From positions 39,592 to 103,591 of the forward strand of contig NZ_CDBZ01000205.1 of the NCBI RefSeq assembly GCF_000819985.1: DNA of 64,000 nt, read 5' to 3'. Both the position numbers and the translations under genes were made by a program. This stretch comes from Aeromonas media (GTDB taxonomy: Bacteria; Pseudomonadota; Gammaproteobacteria; Enterobacterales; Aeromonadaceae). A model generated the notes under the pieces. That model was not told the DNA's origin. It worked only from the letters and a program-made list of their open reading frames with translations, and ran no database searches. Of this stretch, positions 1 through 9,622 are shown piece by piece; positions within the stretch are counted from its first letter, which is position 1; the number at the start of each line of letters is the position of its first letter.

Positions 1-193
1 TATGCCATACCAGCACCCCGACCATCTCCCCATGATAGAGGGCCACCAGCACCTCCCGGGCCGGATCGGGTTCAGCCAGCCGCCCGTCCACCGTATCGCC
101 CGGGGTCGGATACCCCAGTTGTGCGAACAGCGCTGACAGCAGGGCGCCATCCCCCTGCTCGGCGAGACGAATGGTGTAGTCATTTTCTTTCAT
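1..193 (-). CDS. GNAT-family N-acetyltransferase, N-terminal part (runs off the window)
   Basis: The first 64 codons of a minus-strand gene are visible, beginning with ATG at 193 behind a good AGGAG ribosome site (RBS). The protein starts MKENDYTIRLAEQGDGALLS, then an LGYP segment, and reaches the first beta strands (VLVALYHGEMVGVLVW). The IRxAxxxDxxxLxxL opening and the following strand pair are typical of GNAT acyl-CoA-dependent acetyltransferases. The acetyl-CoA-binding loop lies outside the window, so substrate and activity cannot be judged. It is divergent from the alanine symporter, sharing a roughly 300-bp control region. Family call is fairly safe; function is unknown. Confidence 0.7.
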   Translation of the reverse strand, partial: MKENDYTIRLAEQGDGALLSALFAQLGYPTPGDTVDGRLAEPDPAREVLVALYHGEMVGVLVWH

Positions 194-291
194 TGTCACT
201 CCTGGCCTCCCATTTGCATTATCCCCTCTGAACCCTGGATACGACAAACATGCACCTGCAAGTTCCGAATCTTGTCCAGTTCCATTCACCA

Positions 292-321
292 TTTGTTAAT
301 GTCAATTCACAAATTAACAAA
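292..321. promoter_or_regulatory. 9-bp perfect inverted repeat, possible operator
   Basis: TTTGTTAAT at 292-300 and ATTAACAAA at 313-321 form a perfect inverted repeat with a 12-bp spacer. It lies in the AT-rich part of the divergent region between the acetyltransferase gene and the symporter gene. The arm spacing (about two helical turns centre to centre) suits a dimeric regulator. I cannot name the regulator. Confidence 0.4.
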
Positions 322-376
322 GTGACAACACTTTTCACTAGGAAGGGTCGATACAAACCGATATGTTAAATCCCGC

Positions 377-469
377 GGACTAACCAGTCGAAAGTCCCGC
401 ACAATACTGAGTGACCCCCTTGGTCACCGCATATTTCAATATTAAGGGAGCGAGGCATATAGACCTCGC
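377..469 (+). promoter_or_regulatory. Structured 5' leader of the alanine symporter gene
   Basis: Three consecutive stem-loops can be drawn just before the gene: GCGGACT/AGTCCCGC with one bulge (about 376-399), GTGACC/GGTCAC (411-416 with 422-427) and GCGAGG/CCTCGC (450-455 with 464-469). The last ends 14 nt before the AAAGGAG ribosome site at 484-490. Glycine riboswitches precede this transporter family in some gammaproteobacteria, but I do not see that motif's conserved sequence here. It could be an undefined leader or simply transcript structure. Confidence 0.35.
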
Positions 470-499
470 CAAGACAGCGCAACAAAGGAGTTGTTGTAC

Positions 500-1999
500 A
501 TGAATGAGATCGTCAATGCCATCAATGGCGTGATTTGGAGCCCAGCGCTCATCTATCTGTGCCTGGGGGTGGGCCTCTACTTCTCCCTGCGCAGCCGTTT
601 CCTGCAACTGCGTCACTTGAAGGGCATGATACGCCTGATGTTCCAGGGCAAGGGCAACGATGCCGGTGTCTCCTCCTTCCAGGCGCTCTCCATGACCCTG
701 GCCGGTCGGGTCGGTACCGGCAACATCGCCGGTGTCGCCACCGCCATCACCTTCGGGGGCCCGGGCGCCCTGTTCTGGATGTGGATGGTCGCCTTCCTCG
801 GCGCCAGCTCCGCCTTCGTGGAGTCCACCCTGGGTCAGGTCTACAAGGAGAAGATCAACGGCGAGTACCGCGGCGGCCCGGCCTTCTACATCGAGAAAGG
901 GCTCGGCATGAAGTGGTACGCCTGGACCTTCGCCATCGCCACCATCTTCGCCTGCGGCGTGTTACTGCCAGGGGTGCAAGCGAACTCCATCGGCTCCAGC
1001 CTGCAGACCGCCTTTGACATCGATCCGAACGTCACCGCCGCCGGTCTGGCGCTGCTGCTCGGCTTCATCATCTTCGGCGGCGTGAAACGCATCGCCAACT
1101 TCGCCAGTACTGTGGTGCCCTTCATGGCGCTCGGCTACATCATCGTCGCCTGCGTCATCATCGCCCTCAACATCGGCCAACTGCCCGGTGTGATCCTGCT
1201 GATCTGGAAGAGCGCCTTCGGGATGGAAGCCGGTTTCGGTGCCATTCTGGGTCTGGCCATCATGTGGGGTGTCAAACGTGGCGTTTACTCCAACGAAGCG
1301 GCACAGGGCACGGGGCCACACGCCTCTTCCGCCGCAGCGGTAAGCCACCCCGCCAAACAGGGCCTGGTGCAGGCGTTCTCCGTCTACATCGACACCCTGT
1401 TCGTCTGCTCCGCCACCGGTTTCATGCTGCTGATTACCGGGCTTTATAACGTACAGGGTCCGGACGGTGCCGCCATCTATACCGGCATCGCCGGCATCGC
1501 GGCCGGCCCCGGCTATGTGCAGACCGCCATGGAGAGCATGATGCCCGGCTTTGGCAACTACTTCGTCGCCATCGCCCTGTTCTTCTTCGCATTCACCACC
1601 ATAGTGGCCTACTACTACATCGCCGAAACCAACATCGCCTTTATCAACCGCAAGATAAACCGCCCCTGGCTCACCTTCCTGTTGAAGATCGCGCTGATGG
1701 CTGCCACCGTCTACGGCACCGTCAAGACTGCCGATCTGGCCTGGGGCCTCGGTGACATCGGAGTCGGTCTGATGGCCTGGCTCAACATCGGTGCCATCCT
1801 GATGTTGCAAAAACCGGCCTTTGCTTGCCTCAAGGATTACGAGGCACAGCTGGCGCAGGGAATTGATCCCGTATTCCACCCGGAGAAACTCGGCATCAAG
1901 AACGCCGACTACTGGATTGACAACCGCGCCGAGGTCAACCTGATGCGCGAGCAAACCGGCCATCCCTTCGAGGCAGACCCGGATATCGTTGCCAAGTGA
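500..1999 (+). CDS. Alanine/glycine:cation symporter family protein (AGCS)
   Basis: A 499-residue inner-membrane protein with about ten hydrophobic segments, of the sodium:alanine (AlsT/DagA/YaaJ) family, which imports alanine or glycine with Na+. Family signatures are visible: GRVGTGNIAGVATAITFGGPG near residues 70-90, the FVESTLGQVYK stretch, and the central NEAAQGTGPHASSAA motif. ATG at 500 is preferred because AAAGGAG (484-490) sits 9 nt upstream; an in-frame TTG at 491 would abut the ribosome site. Length matches the family. It stands alone between a structured leader and an intrinsic terminator. Substrate (Ala versus Gly) cannot be told from sequence. Confidence 0.9.
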   Translation: MNEIVNAINGVIWSPALIYLCLGVGLYFSLRSRFLQLRHLKGMIRLMFQGKGNDAGVSSFQALSMTLAGRVGTGNIAGVATAITFGGPGALFWMWMVAFLGASSAFVESTLGQVYKEKINGEYRGGPAFYIEKGLGMKWYAWTFAIATIFACGVLLPGVQANSIGSSLQTAFDIDPNVTAAGLALLLGFIIFGGVKRIANFASTVVPFMALGYIIVACVIIALNIGQLPGVILLIWKSAFGMEAGFGAILGLAIMWGVKRGVYSNEAAQGTGPHASSAAAVSHPAKQGLVQAFSVYIDTLFVCSATGFMLLITGLYNVQGPDGAAIYTGIAGIAAGPGYVQTAMESMMPGFGNYFVAIALFFFAFTTIVAYYYIAETNIAFINRKINRPWLTFLLKIALMAATVYGTVKTADLAWGLGDIGVGLMAWLNIGAILMLQKPAFACLKDYEAQLAQGIDPVFHPEKLGIKNADYWIDNRAEVNLMREQTGHPFEADPDIVAK

Positions 2000-2015
2000 T
2001 CAGAGGGCACAATGC

Positions 2016-2044
2016 AAAATGGCAGCCTCGGCTGCCATTTTCAT
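2016..2044 (+). terminator. Rho-independent terminator of the alanine symporter gene
   Basis: An 11-bp stem, AAAATGGCAGC (2016-2026) with GCTGCCATTTT (2031-2041) and a CTCG loop, lies 16 nt after the symporter stop. The flanking A and T runs let it work for the convergent crotonase gene ending at 2069 as well. Confidence 0.85.
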
Positions 2045-2068
2045 TTGCGTTGCATTGATGATGCGAAC

Positions 2069-2875
2069 TCAGAGCGCGTTGCGGCGGGGTCCAAACGGCA
2101 GGCGCCAGCGAAACAGGCTGTTGAGAGTTGCCCGCCACTGGTTGGGACGCCCCAGGATCTGCTGCTGCAAACGGGTCTCTTCTTTCAGCATCACCTCATC
2201 GCTGCGGGCCCAGGCCTGATGGTAGAGCTGCTTGATCCCCGCCAGCGCATCCGGTGACTTGGTGATCAGGGTACTGGCGAACTCCCGCGCCGCGTCGAGG
2301 GGATCCTCGCAGACCCGGCTCACCAGCCCGAGCGCCCTGGCCTCCTGGGCATCCAGCTCGCGGCCACTCATGGCCAGCTCCATGGCCACGTCCACCCCCA
2401 TCAGATTGCGCAGGGTGACGCTGCCACTCATGTCGGGGATGATGCCCCACTTGATCTCCATCACCGAGAAGCGGCAATCCGGGGTGCTGAAGCGAAAATC
2501 GGCCCCGAGCGCGATCTGCAGGCCGCCGCCAAAACAGACCCCCTGAGTCACCGCGATCACCGGCACCGGCAACTGGTGCCAGCCGTAGGCGACCCGCTGG
2601 GCCAGGTTGGTCGCCTCATCCGCCTCGCGCCTCAATATTTCCAGGGCCGCCACCGGCTGCCTCAGCATGGATTTCACATCCAGTCCGGCGCAGAACGCCC
2701 GCCCCTCGCCGTGCAGGATCACCGCCCGCAGCCCCTTCTGCCGCGCCAACTGGTTCAGCGTCTCGTCGATGGCGCCAAACATGGCCCTGTCCAGCGCATT
2801 GAGCTTGTCCCCCCGGGTCAGCATCACCTCGGCGATGCCGTCCCGGATCTCGCACCTGATCCTTGGCTTGTCCAT
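2069..2875 (-). CDS. Crotonase/enoyl-CoA hydratase family protein
   Basis: 268 residues, the usual single-domain crotonase length. The oxyanion-hole segments are visible as AFCAGLDVKSM (about residue 63) and CFGGGLQIALGADFRF (about 115). Of the two glutamates that activate water in classical enoyl-CoA hydratase, the second is present (VMEIKWG) but the first position is glutamine (GGGLQIAL). This suggests an isomerase, hydrolase or other crotonase chemistry rather than standard hydration. ATG at 2875 is chosen because AGAGGA precedes it; an upstream in-frame start would add a basic 11-residue tail. It is a monocistronic gene convergent with the symporter. Substrate is unknown. Confidence 0.85.
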   Translation of the reverse strand: MDKPRIRCEIRDGIAEVMLTRGDKLNALDRAMFGAIDETLNQLARQKGLRAVILHGEGRAFCAGLDVKSMLRQPVAALEILRREADEATNLAQRVAYGWHQLPVPVIAVTQGVCFGGGLQIALGADFRFSTPDCRFSVMEIKWGIIPDMSGSVTLRNLMGVDVAMELAMSGRELDAQEARALGLVSRVCEDPLDAAREFASTLITKSPDALAGIKQLYHQAWARSDEVMLKEETRLQQQILGRPNQWRATLNSLFRWRLPFGPRRNAL

Positions 2876-3033
2876 TTTCTTCCTCTTCCTTGTGCCGACA
2901 CTGGTCATACCACAAGTTACCAGAGTGTGATCGACAGGTACAGGGAGGCCAGCCCCGCTCTGCGACTAAAGTCGGCTGGCCCCGCGCCGGCCCCTTTGCC
3001 AGACTGGCCCCATGCTCACGGCCGAGAATAGCC

Positions 3034-4821
3034 ATGTCACTCCTGTTCGATTTTGCCCGCCCGCCGTTTGACTGCCTGGACGTGGCTGCCCGTGAACGAC
3101 TCGGCCAGCGCCTCAGCATCTGCTACTTTCGCGCCGGTCAGACGGTGCTGCACCCCGGGGACGAGCCCGCCGGCCTCTATCTCGTCATTAAGGGCGCGGT
3201 GGAGGAGTCGGCGCCCCACCAGCCCTTCGGCGACTATGGCGTGGGAGACATGTTCGACGTGCGCGCCCAGTTCGACGGCCGCTGCCGCCATCGCTTCAGC
3301 GCCCTGGAAGACACCCTCTGCCAACTGATCCCCCGCGACACCTTCCAGGCGCTGTGCGACGCGCACCCCCCCTTCGCACACTATTTCACCGCAACCCTGG
3401 CCGAGCGCCAACGAGAGCAGGAGCGGCGCGGCCAGCTCGGGCAACAGAACCTGGCGGAATTCATTCTGACTCGCATCGACCCCGGTCATCTGCAGCCAGC
3501 CCTGCAACTGGACAGCCAGACCAGCCTGCTGGCCGCGAGCGAAGCCATGGCCAGCCGGGGCACCGACTGCCTGCTCTATCCCGCCTTTGACGGCAGTCTG
3601 AGCCTCGCCACCCGCAAGACCCTGCTCCATGCCCTGACCCTCAAGGGACTGCCCCTGACGGCGCCGCTGGCGGTGCTGACCCCGGCCCCCCTGATCGGCC
3701 TGGTGCAAGGCAGCTATCTGTTCGATGCCCTGCTGCTGATGACCCGCCACCGCATCAAGCGGCTGGTCATCTGGCAGGGGCAGGAAGTGGTGGGGATCCT
3801 TCACCTGACCCAGGTGCTGGGGCTCTTCTCCACCCACTCCCATGTGCTGACCCTGCGCATCGCTCGAGCCGACAGCTTGCCAGCACTGGAGGCGGTGGCA
3901 CGGGAGCAGCAACAGCTGACCCGCTCCCTGTTTGCCCAGGGGATCCATACCCTATTTCTGATGAAGCTCATCGCCACCATCAACGAGCAGTTGATCGCCA
4001 AGGCCTTCGCCCTGGTGATCCCCCCCGAGGTGCAGGAGCAGGTGTGCCTGCTGATGCTGGGCTCGGAGGGACGCGGCGAGCAGATCCAGAAGACCGATCA
4101 GGACAATGCCCTGATCCTGCGAGATGACCTGGATTGGCCCGCTCGACAGGCCGATCTGGCCGCCTTCAGCACCCTGCTCGAGCGCCTGGGCTATCCCCCC
4201 TGCCCGGGGCGGGTGATGGTCAGCAACCCGGAGTGGGTGAAGGGCGCACAACAGTGGCAGGACGAGATAGAGCAGGCGTGCGTGCGTGCCAGCGAGGCCG
4301 ATCTGCTGTGGCTCGCCACCCTGGCCGATGCCCAGGCCATCATGGGGGATCGTCCTCTGCTTACTCCCCTCGCCCGCCACCTGAGACAGTGCCTGGCCGA
4401 CAGACCGGATCTGCTGGCGGAGATGGCCCGGGCGGCGGTCGCCTTCCACACCCCCCTCACCCTCTTTGGCCGGCTGGAACAGGCCCCCGAGGGGCTGGAT
4501 CTCAAGCGGGGCGGCCTCTTCCCTTTGGTGCACGGCCTGCGGGTGCTGGCCCTGGAGGCAGAAGTGCTGGAGACCTCGACCCTGGGACGGATCGATGCCC
4601 TGGTGGCCATGGGGCGCCTCAGCCCCGACTATGGGGCCAACCTAGCGGAAGCCTTCCGGCTGTTTGTGCGGCTGCGGCTGCGCAGCCAGCTCAAGGATGG
4701 CGACAGCCGGGTACTGGTCACCGAACTCGCGCACGGGGAGCGGGATCTGCTGCGCCATGCCCTGCATCAGGTGAAGAAGTTCCAGCAGTGGCTCACCTTG
4801 CACTTTCGTCTTAGGCAATAG
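3034..4821 (+). CDS. cNMP-binding/CBS/DUF294 putative nucleotidyltransferase signalling protein
   Basis: 595 residues in four parts: an N-terminal cyclic-nucleotide-binding-like beta roll (about 15-125, with FRAGQTVLHPGDEPAGLYLV), a CBS pair (about 150-290), a DUF294 nucleotidyltransferase-like domain (about 300-430) whose MLGSEGRGEQIQKTDQDNAL stretch has the GS...D.D metal-binding pattern, and a helical DUF294 C-terminal domain. Such proteins resemble regulatory GlnD-like uridylyltransferases; the substrate is not established. ATG at 3034 is chosen because the Pfam-like fold begins there and the upstream reading frame is not protein-like. The next gene starts 2 nt after its stop, so the two are co-translated, and actP lies further down. 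A role in controlling acetate or carbon metabolism is inferred from this grouping. Confidence 0.8.
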   Translation: MSLLFDFARPPFDCLDVAARERLGQRLSICYFRAGQTVLHPGDEPAGLYLVIKGAVEESAPHQPFGDYGVGDMFDVRAQFDGRCRHRFSALEDTLCQLIPRDTFQALCDAHPPFAHYFTATLAERQREQERRGQLGQQNLAEFILTRIDPGHLQPALQLDSQTSLLAASEAMASRGTDCLLYPAFDGSLSLATRKTLLHALTLKGLPLTAPLAVLTPAPLIGLVQGSYLFDALLLMTRHRIKRLVIWQGQEVVGILHLTQVLGLFSTHSHVLTLRIARADSLPALEAVAREQQQLTRSLFAQGIHTLFLMKLIATINEQLIAKAFALVIPPEVQEQVCLLMLGSEGRGEQIQKTDQDNALILRDDLDWPARQADLAAFSTLLERLGYPPCPGRVMVSNPEWVKGAQQWQDEIEQACVRASEADLLWLATLADAQAIMGDRPLLTPLARHLRQCLADRPDLLAEMARAAVAFHTPLTLFGRLEQAPEGLDLKRGGLFPLVHGLRVLALEAEVLETSTLGRIDALVAMGRLSPDYGANLAEAFRLFVRLRLRSQLKDGDSRVLVTELAHGERDLLRHALHQVKKFQQWLTLHFRLRQ

Positions 4822-4823
4822 CC

Positions 4824-5450
4824 ATGTTGCGCCGCTGGCGACGTCATTGGCTGGGTAGAGCCTTCCGGGACGGGGAGTTTGCCCCGCTCTTTGCAACCCC
4901 CCCAGGAGAGGAGTGGGTGGCGCTGGATTTCGAGACCACCAGCCTGGATCCTGCCAAGGCGGAGATCGTCTCCATCGGCGCGGTGCGCATCCAGGGCAAC
5001 CGGGTGTTGACCGGAGAGGCCCTCAGCATCAGGGTGCAGCCACCGGCCAGTCTGAGCGCGCAGTCGGTGGTGATCCACGGCCTGCGCCATCAGGATCTGC
5101 AACAGGGCATGACGCTGGAAGCCTCGCTGCGCCTGCTGCTTGCCTTCATCGGGCCCCGTGAACTGGTGGGTTACCACATCGCCTATGACCTGCACATTCT
5201 CAACCTGGCCTGCCAGCGGCTCTGGGGGCTGACCCTGCCCCAGCGCGGCCTGGAGGTGAGCCGGCTCTATCATGACCGCCTCTACCGACGCTACCCTGAC
5301 GCCGTCATCGATCTGCATCTGGCCGCCATCTGCCAGCATCTGGGACTGCCGGCCCTGCCCCTGCACGACGCCCTGAGTGACGCCACCGCCGCCGCCCTCA
5401 TCTTTCTGCGCCTGCATCAGGGTGGCCCTCTGGCTTATCCCAAAGTCTAA
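4824..5450 (+). CDS. DnaQ-family (DEDDh) 3'-5' exonuclease
   Basis: 208 residues with an exonuclease fold resembling DNA polymerase III epsilon. Exo I motif is LDFETTSLDP (acidic D and E, about residue 34), Exo II is in YHIAYDLHILN (about 113) and Exo III is the HDALSDA segment (about 180), giving the DEDDh catalytic set. It lacks the extra C-terminal region that tethers true DnaQ to the polymerase. It starts 2 nt after the DUF294 gene stop. The same DUF294-exonuclease pair is commonly found beside actP in related bacteria (recollection, not searched). Nucleic-acid target unknown. Confidence 0.85.
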   Translation: MLRRWRRHWLGRAFRDGEFAPLFATPPGEEWVALDFETTSLDPAKAEIVSIGAVRIQGNRVLTGEALSIRVQPPASLSAQSVVIHGLRHQDLQQGMTLEASLRLLLAFIGPRELVGYHIAYDLHILNLACQRLWGLTLPQRGLEVSRLYHDRLYRRYPDAVIDLHLAAICQHLGLPALPLHDALSDATAAALIFLRLHQGGPLAYPKV

Positions 5451-5557
5451 TTGTTCGAAAATAACATTTGCTTCACATTTTGATTACATGAGCAGGTCTG
5501 CTGCTCGGTAGGGACACCCTTCAATCACAGCTGACACAACCGTCACGGAGAACTGCA

Positions 5558-5869
5558 ATGGAACAGCAACGTTATCTGAGGATCCAGCAAGATCCCAACT
5601 TCCAGGAGCTGGTCAGCAAACGCCAGCGCTTCGCCTGGACCCTCTCCATTCTGATGCTGGGGCTCTACCTGGCGTTCATCCTGCTCATCGCCTTTGCCCC
5701 GGGCTGGCTCGGCACTCCGCTCAGCGAAGGCTCCAGCATCACCCGCGGCATCCCGGTTGGCGTAGGCCTCATCGTCTCCTCCTTCGTGCTGACCGGCATC
5801 TATGTGCTGCGGGCCAACGGCGAGTTTGACGAGCTGAACCAGAAGATCCTCAAGGGAGTGCAATCATGA
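5558..5869 (+). CDS. yjcH: DUF485 inner-membrane protein (YjcH-like)
   Basis: A 103-residue protein with two predicted membrane helices (about 25-48 and 60-83), matching the small DUF485 proteins encoded immediately upstream of acetate permease. It has the typical opening with a conserved F..L...R..F.W segment ([13 protein letters not shown]). GGAG lies 9 nt before the ATG. Its stop overlaps the actP start in ATGA at 5866-5869, indicating translational coupling. Biochemical role is unproven; it probably assists the permease. Confidence 0.85.
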   Translation: MEQQRYLRIQQDPNFQELVSKRQRFAWTLSILMLGLYLAFILLIAFAPGWLGTPLSEGSSITRGIPVGVGLIVSSFVLTGIYVLRANGEFDELNQKILKGVQS

Positions 5870-7521
5870 AAGGCAAGTCTCTGCTGCTGCTCACCGGCCT
5901 GGTCTCCACCCCCCTGCTGGCGGCCGATGCGCTGACCGGCGAGGTGCAACGCCAGCCCCTCAACATCTCGGCCATCGTGATGTTCGTGGTCTTCGTGACC
6001 GCCACCCTGTTCATCACCTACTGGGCCTCCAAGCGCAACCGCTCGGCCTCCGACTACTATGCCGCCGGCGGGCGCATCACCGGCTTCCAGAACGGGCTGG
6101 CCATCGCCGGTGACTACATGTCCGCCGCCTCCTTCCTCGGCATCTCCGCCCTGGTCTACACCTCGGGCTATGACGGTCTCATTTACTCCATCGGCTTCCT
6201 GGTGGGCTGGCCCATCATCCTGTTCCTGATAGCGGAAAGGCTGCGCAACCTCGGCAAGTACACCTTCGCCGATGTGGCTTCCTACCGCCTCAAGCAGACC
6301 TCGGTGCGCAGCCTCTCCGCCAGCGGCTCTCTGGTGGTGGTGGCCCTCTACCTCATCGCCCAGATGGTGGGTGCCGGCAAGCTCATCGAGCTGCTGTTCG
6401 GCCTGCAATACCATGTGGCCGTGGTGCTGGTCGGCATCCTGATGGTGCTCTACGTGCTGTTCGGCGGCATGCTGGCCACCACCTGGGTCCAGATCATCAA
6501 GGCGGTCATGCTGCTCTCCGGCGCCTCCTTCATGGCCATCATGGTGATGAAGTCCGTCAACTTCGACATCGGCGCCCTGTTCAGCGAGGCCGTCAAGGTT
6601 CATGCCAATGGCGCCGCCATCATGAGCCCGGGCGGTCTGGTGGCCGACCCTATCTCCGCCATCTCCCTCGGCCTGGCGCTGATGTTCGGCACCGCCGGCC
6701 TGCCCCACATCCTGATGCGTTTCTTCACCGTGAGCGACGCCAAGGAAGCCCGTAAATCGGTGTTCTATGCCACCGGCTTCATCGGCTACTTCTACATCCT
6801 GACCTTCATCATCGGCTTCGGTGCCATCCTGCTGGTCAGCACCAACCCGGACTTCAAGGACGCCACCGGCGCCCTGCTGGGAGGCACCAACATGGCAGCC
6901 ATCCATCTGGCCGATGCCGTGGGGGGCAGCCTGTTCCTCGGCTTCATCTCCGCCGTGGCCTTCGCCACCATCCTCGCCGTAGTCGCCGGGTTGACCCTGG
7001 CGGGCGCCTCTGCGGTCTCCCACGACCTCTATGCCTGCGTCATCAAGGAAGGCAAGGCCAACGAAGCCGACGAGCTGCGCGTCTCCAAGATGACCACGCT
7101 AGTGCTGGGAGTGGTGGCCATCGGCCTGGGCATCCTGTTCGAGAAGCAGAACATCGCCTTCATGGTGGGTCTGGCCTTCTCCATCGCGGCAAGCTGCAAC
7201 TTCCCGGTGCTCTTCCTCTCCATGTTCTGGTCCCGTCTCACTACCCGCGGCGCCGTCTATGGTGGCTGGCTGGGGCTCATCAGTGCCGTGACCCTGATGA
7301 TCCTGGGCCCGACCGTGTGGGTGAAGGTACTGGGCCATGCACAGGCGATCTTCCCCTACGAATACCCGGCGCTCTTCTCCATGGCGCTGGCCTTCATCGG
7401 GATCTGGTTCTTCTCGGTCACCGACAAGTCCCAGAACGCCTCCGAGGAACACCAGAAGTTCTTCCCGCAGTTCGTCCGCTCCCAGACCGGGCTCGGTGCC
7501 TCCGGCGCCTCCGCCCACTAA
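5866..7521 (+). CDS. actP: Cation/acetate symporter ActP
   Basis: 551 residues, sodium:solute symporter (SSS) family, with an N-terminal signal-like hydrophobic segment (residues 1-20) followed by about 13 further membrane helices. Diagnostic pieces include [20 protein letters not shown], the [12 protein letters not shown] segment and the [12 protein letters not shown] segment. It imports acetate and other short carboxylates across the inner membrane. Length agrees with E. coli ActP (549). It overlaps the DUF485 gene by 4 nt and is followed by a strong terminator, so the operon probably ends here. Acs is not in this window. Confidence 0.92.
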   Translation: MKGKSLLLLTGLVSTPLLAADALTGEVQRQPLNISAIVMFVVFVTATLFITYWASKRNRSASDYYAAGGRITGFQNGLAIAGDYMSAASFLGISALVYTSGYDGLIYSIGFLVGWPIILFLIAERLRNLGKYTFADVASYRLKQTSVRSLSASGSLVVVALYLIAQMVGAGKLIELLFGLQYHVAVVLVGILMVLYVLFGGMLATTWVQIIKAVMLLSGASFMAIMVMKSVNFDIGALFSEAVKVHANGAAIMSPGGLVADPISAISLGLALMFGTAGLPHILMRFFTVSDAKEARKSVFYATGFIGYFYILTFIIGFGAILLVSTNPDFKDATGALLGGTNMAAIHLADAVGGSLFLGFISAVAFATILAVVAGLTLAGASAVSHDLYACVIKEGKANEADELRVSKMTTLVLGVVAIGLGILFEKQNIAFMVGLAFSIAASCNFPVLFLSMFWSRLTTRGAVYGGWLGLISAVTLMILGPTVWVKVLGHAQAIFPYEYPALFSMALAFIGIWFFSVTDKSQNASEEHQKFFPQFVRSQTGLGASGASAH

Positions 7522-7539
7522 GGTTGTCTGACCGCCCCC

Positions 7540-7564
7540 AAGCCGGCCCAGTGCCGGCTTTTTT
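7540..7564 (+). terminator. Rho-independent terminator after actP
   Basis: AGCCGGC (7541-7547) pairs with GCCGGCT (7553-7559) around a CCAGT loop, followed by a T run to 7564. Confidence 0.85.
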
Positions 7565-7732
7565 CATTCAGGGCATTCCCCCTCGCCGCCTCTTTCCCGG
7601 CCCACCAGCGAGTGGCGCCTTTCCCGTCACATTCCCCCCTTGCAATGGGTCTCGATCACAGTTCTTGCTAAAACTTTCGGGGGATCTGTGCCATAATGCG
7701 CGCCATTTGACAGACAACCCGGGACATCTCCT

Positions 7733-9325
7733 TTGTTAAGCAGCAACAACATCACCATGCAGTTCGGCGCCAAGCCGCTGTTTGAGAACATCAGCGTCAA
7801 GTTTGGCGGCGGCAACCGCTACGGCCTCATCGGCGCAAACGGCTGTGGCAAGTCCACCTTCATGAAGATCCTCGGCGGCGATCTGGAGCCCACTGGCGGT
7901 AATGTGAGCCTGGACGTCAACGAGCGCATCGGTAAGTTGCGCCAGGATCAGTTCGCCTACGAAGAGATGCGCGTGCTGGACGTGGTCATGATGGGTCATA
8001 ACGAGCTGTGGGCCGCCATCGCCGAGCGCGATGCCATCTATGCCAACCTCGACGCCACCGACGACGACTACATGAAGGCCGCCGAGCTGGAAGGCCTGGT
8101 CGCAGAATACGACGGCTATACCGCCGAATCCCGCGCCGGCGAGCTGCTGCTGGGTGCCGGCATCCCCATCGAGCTGCACAACGGCCCCATGAGCGAAGTG
8201 GCTCCTGGCTGGAAACTGCGGGTGCTGCTGGCACAGGCGCTGTTCTCCAACCCCGACATCCTGCTGCTGGACGAACCGACCAACAACCTGGACATCAACA
8301 CCATTCGCTGGCTGGAGCAGGTGCTCAACGATCGTGAAAGTACCATGATCATCATCTCTCACGACCGTCACTTCCTGAACTCCGTCTGCACCCACATGGC
8401 GGATCTGGATTACGGCGAGCTGCGCGTCTACCCGGGCAACTACGACGAGTACATGACGGCGGCCACCCAGGCCCGCGAGCGTCTGATCTCCGACAACGCC
8501 AAGAAGAAGGCCCAGATTGCAGACCTGCAATCCTTCGTCTCCCGTTTCAGTGCCAACGCCTCCAAGTCGAGCCAGGCGACCTCACGCCTCAAGCAGATCG
8601 ACAAGATCAAGATCGAGGAAGTGAAGGTCTCCAGCCGTCAGAACCCCTTCATCCGCTTCGAGCAAGACAAAAAGCTCTACCGCAACATCCTGGAAGTGGA
8701 AGGGGTGTCCAAGGGTTATGGTGAGGCGCCGCTGTTCAAGGGCCTGAGCATGATGCTGGAAGTGGGCGAGAAGGTCGCCATTCTGGGTACCAACGGTATC
8801 GGTAAATCCACCCTGATCAAGACCCTCATGGGTGAGCTGGCGCCGGACAGCGGCACCATCAAGTGGTCCGAGAATGCCCAGATCGGCTACTACGCCCAGG
8901 ATCACGCCGACGATTTCGACACCGACCTCAACGTGTTCGACTGGATGGCCCAGTGGAAACAGGCCAACGAAGACGAGCAGGCGGTACGCTCTGTGCTGGG
9001 TCGTCTGCTGTTCACCCAGGACGACATCAAGAAGCCGGTCAAGGTGCTCTCCGGTGGCGAACAGGGTCGCATGCTGTTTGGCAAGCTGATGATGCAGCGC
9101 CCCAACATCCTGATCATGGATGAGCCGACCAACCACCTGGACATGGAATCCATCGAATCCTTGAACCTGGCGCTGGAGATGTATCAGGGCACCCTGATCT
9201 TCGTCTCTCACGACCGTGAGTTCGTGTCGTCCCTGGCGACCCGCATCATGGAACTGACCGAGAACGGCATCCGCGACTTCGGCGGCACCTACGAGGATTA
9301 CCTGCGCAGCCAGGGCGTGGTGTAA
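7733..9325 (+). CDS. ybiT: ABC-F family ATPase YbiT (ribosome-associated)
   Basis: 530 residues with two ABC ATPase cassettes and no membrane domain, the ABC-F plan. Walker A motifs are GANGCGKST (first) and GTNGIGKST (second). Both signature and Walker B regions are present ([22 protein letters not shown]), with the P-tRNA-interaction-type linker between them. It is very similar along its length to E. coli YbiT as I remember it. ABC-F proteins bind the ribosomal E site and relieve stalled translation. The start is an unusual TTG at 7733: it gives the same N-terminus as E. coli, but no good Shine-Dalgarno is visible. Single-gene unit closed by a terminator. Confidence 0.92.
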   Translation: MLSSNNITMQFGAKPLFENISVKFGGGNRYGLIGANGCGKSTFMKILGGDLEPTGGNVSLDVNERIGKLRQDQFAYEEMRVLDVVMMGHNELWAAIAERDAIYANLDATDDDYMKAAELEGLVAEYDGYTAESRAGELLLGAGIPIELHNGPMSEVAPGWKLRVLLAQALFSNPDILLLDEPTNNLDINTIRWLEQVLNDRESTMIIISHDRHFLNSVCTHMADLDYGELRVYPGNYDEYMTAATQARERLISDNAKKKAQIADLQSFVSRFSANASKSSQATSRLKQIDKIKIEEVKVSSRQNPFIRFEQDKKLYRNILEVEGVSKGYGEAPLFKGLSMMLEVGEKVAILGTNGIGKSTLIKTLMGELAPDSGTIKWSENAQIGYYAQDHADDFDTDLNVFDWMAQWKQANEDEQAVRSVLGRLLFTQDDIKKPVKVLSGGEQGRMLFGKLMMQRPNILIMDEPTNHLDMESIESLNLALEMYQGTLIFVSHDREFVSSLATRIMELTENGIRDFGGTYEDYLRSQGVV

Positions 9326-9345
9326 CCCCCGGGGTTTTCCATCGT

Positions 9346-9375
9346 AAAACCGGCGCCAATGGCGCCGGTTTTTTT
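9346..9375 (+). terminator. Rho-independent terminator after ybiT
   Basis: AAAACCGGCGCC (9346-9357) pairs with GGCGCCGGTTTT starting at 9361 around an AAT loop and runs into seven T residues. It is strong. Confidence 0.9.
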
Positions 9376-9573
9376 ATGCCTCCTTGTTCCCTTCTCCCCT
9401 GCGTCTCCCACTGCGAGAGCTGGGTTAGGAGAGCAAGAGCGCTGTGCAGGAGCCGCACGCTTGTCATACAACTATCCGGCTTATTCTCTGCCAGGATAGA
9501 CAGCACAAGCCGGTACCCGGCCCTTCCCTCTTCAACCCGCCCGAGCTTGCCGAGCGGAGCATGGTCGGGACAT

Positions 9574-9603
9574 AAAAAAACGGCTCCATCAGGGAGCCGT
9601 TTT
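9574..9603 (-). terminator. Rho-independent terminator after ppiD
   Basis: On the minus strand AAAACGGCTCC pairs with GGAGCCGTTTT around a short loop (9581-9599 core), followed by a T run. It lies 20 nt past the ppiD stop. The 200 bp between this and the ybiT terminator hold nothing I can support. Confidence 0.85.
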
Positions 9604-9622
9604 CAATGAGGGCGTGTGTCGA

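Noticed and set aside
377..490. Glycine riboswitch before the alanine symporter
   Set aside because: The stems are there, but the conserved core sequences of the glycine aptamer are not recognisable.
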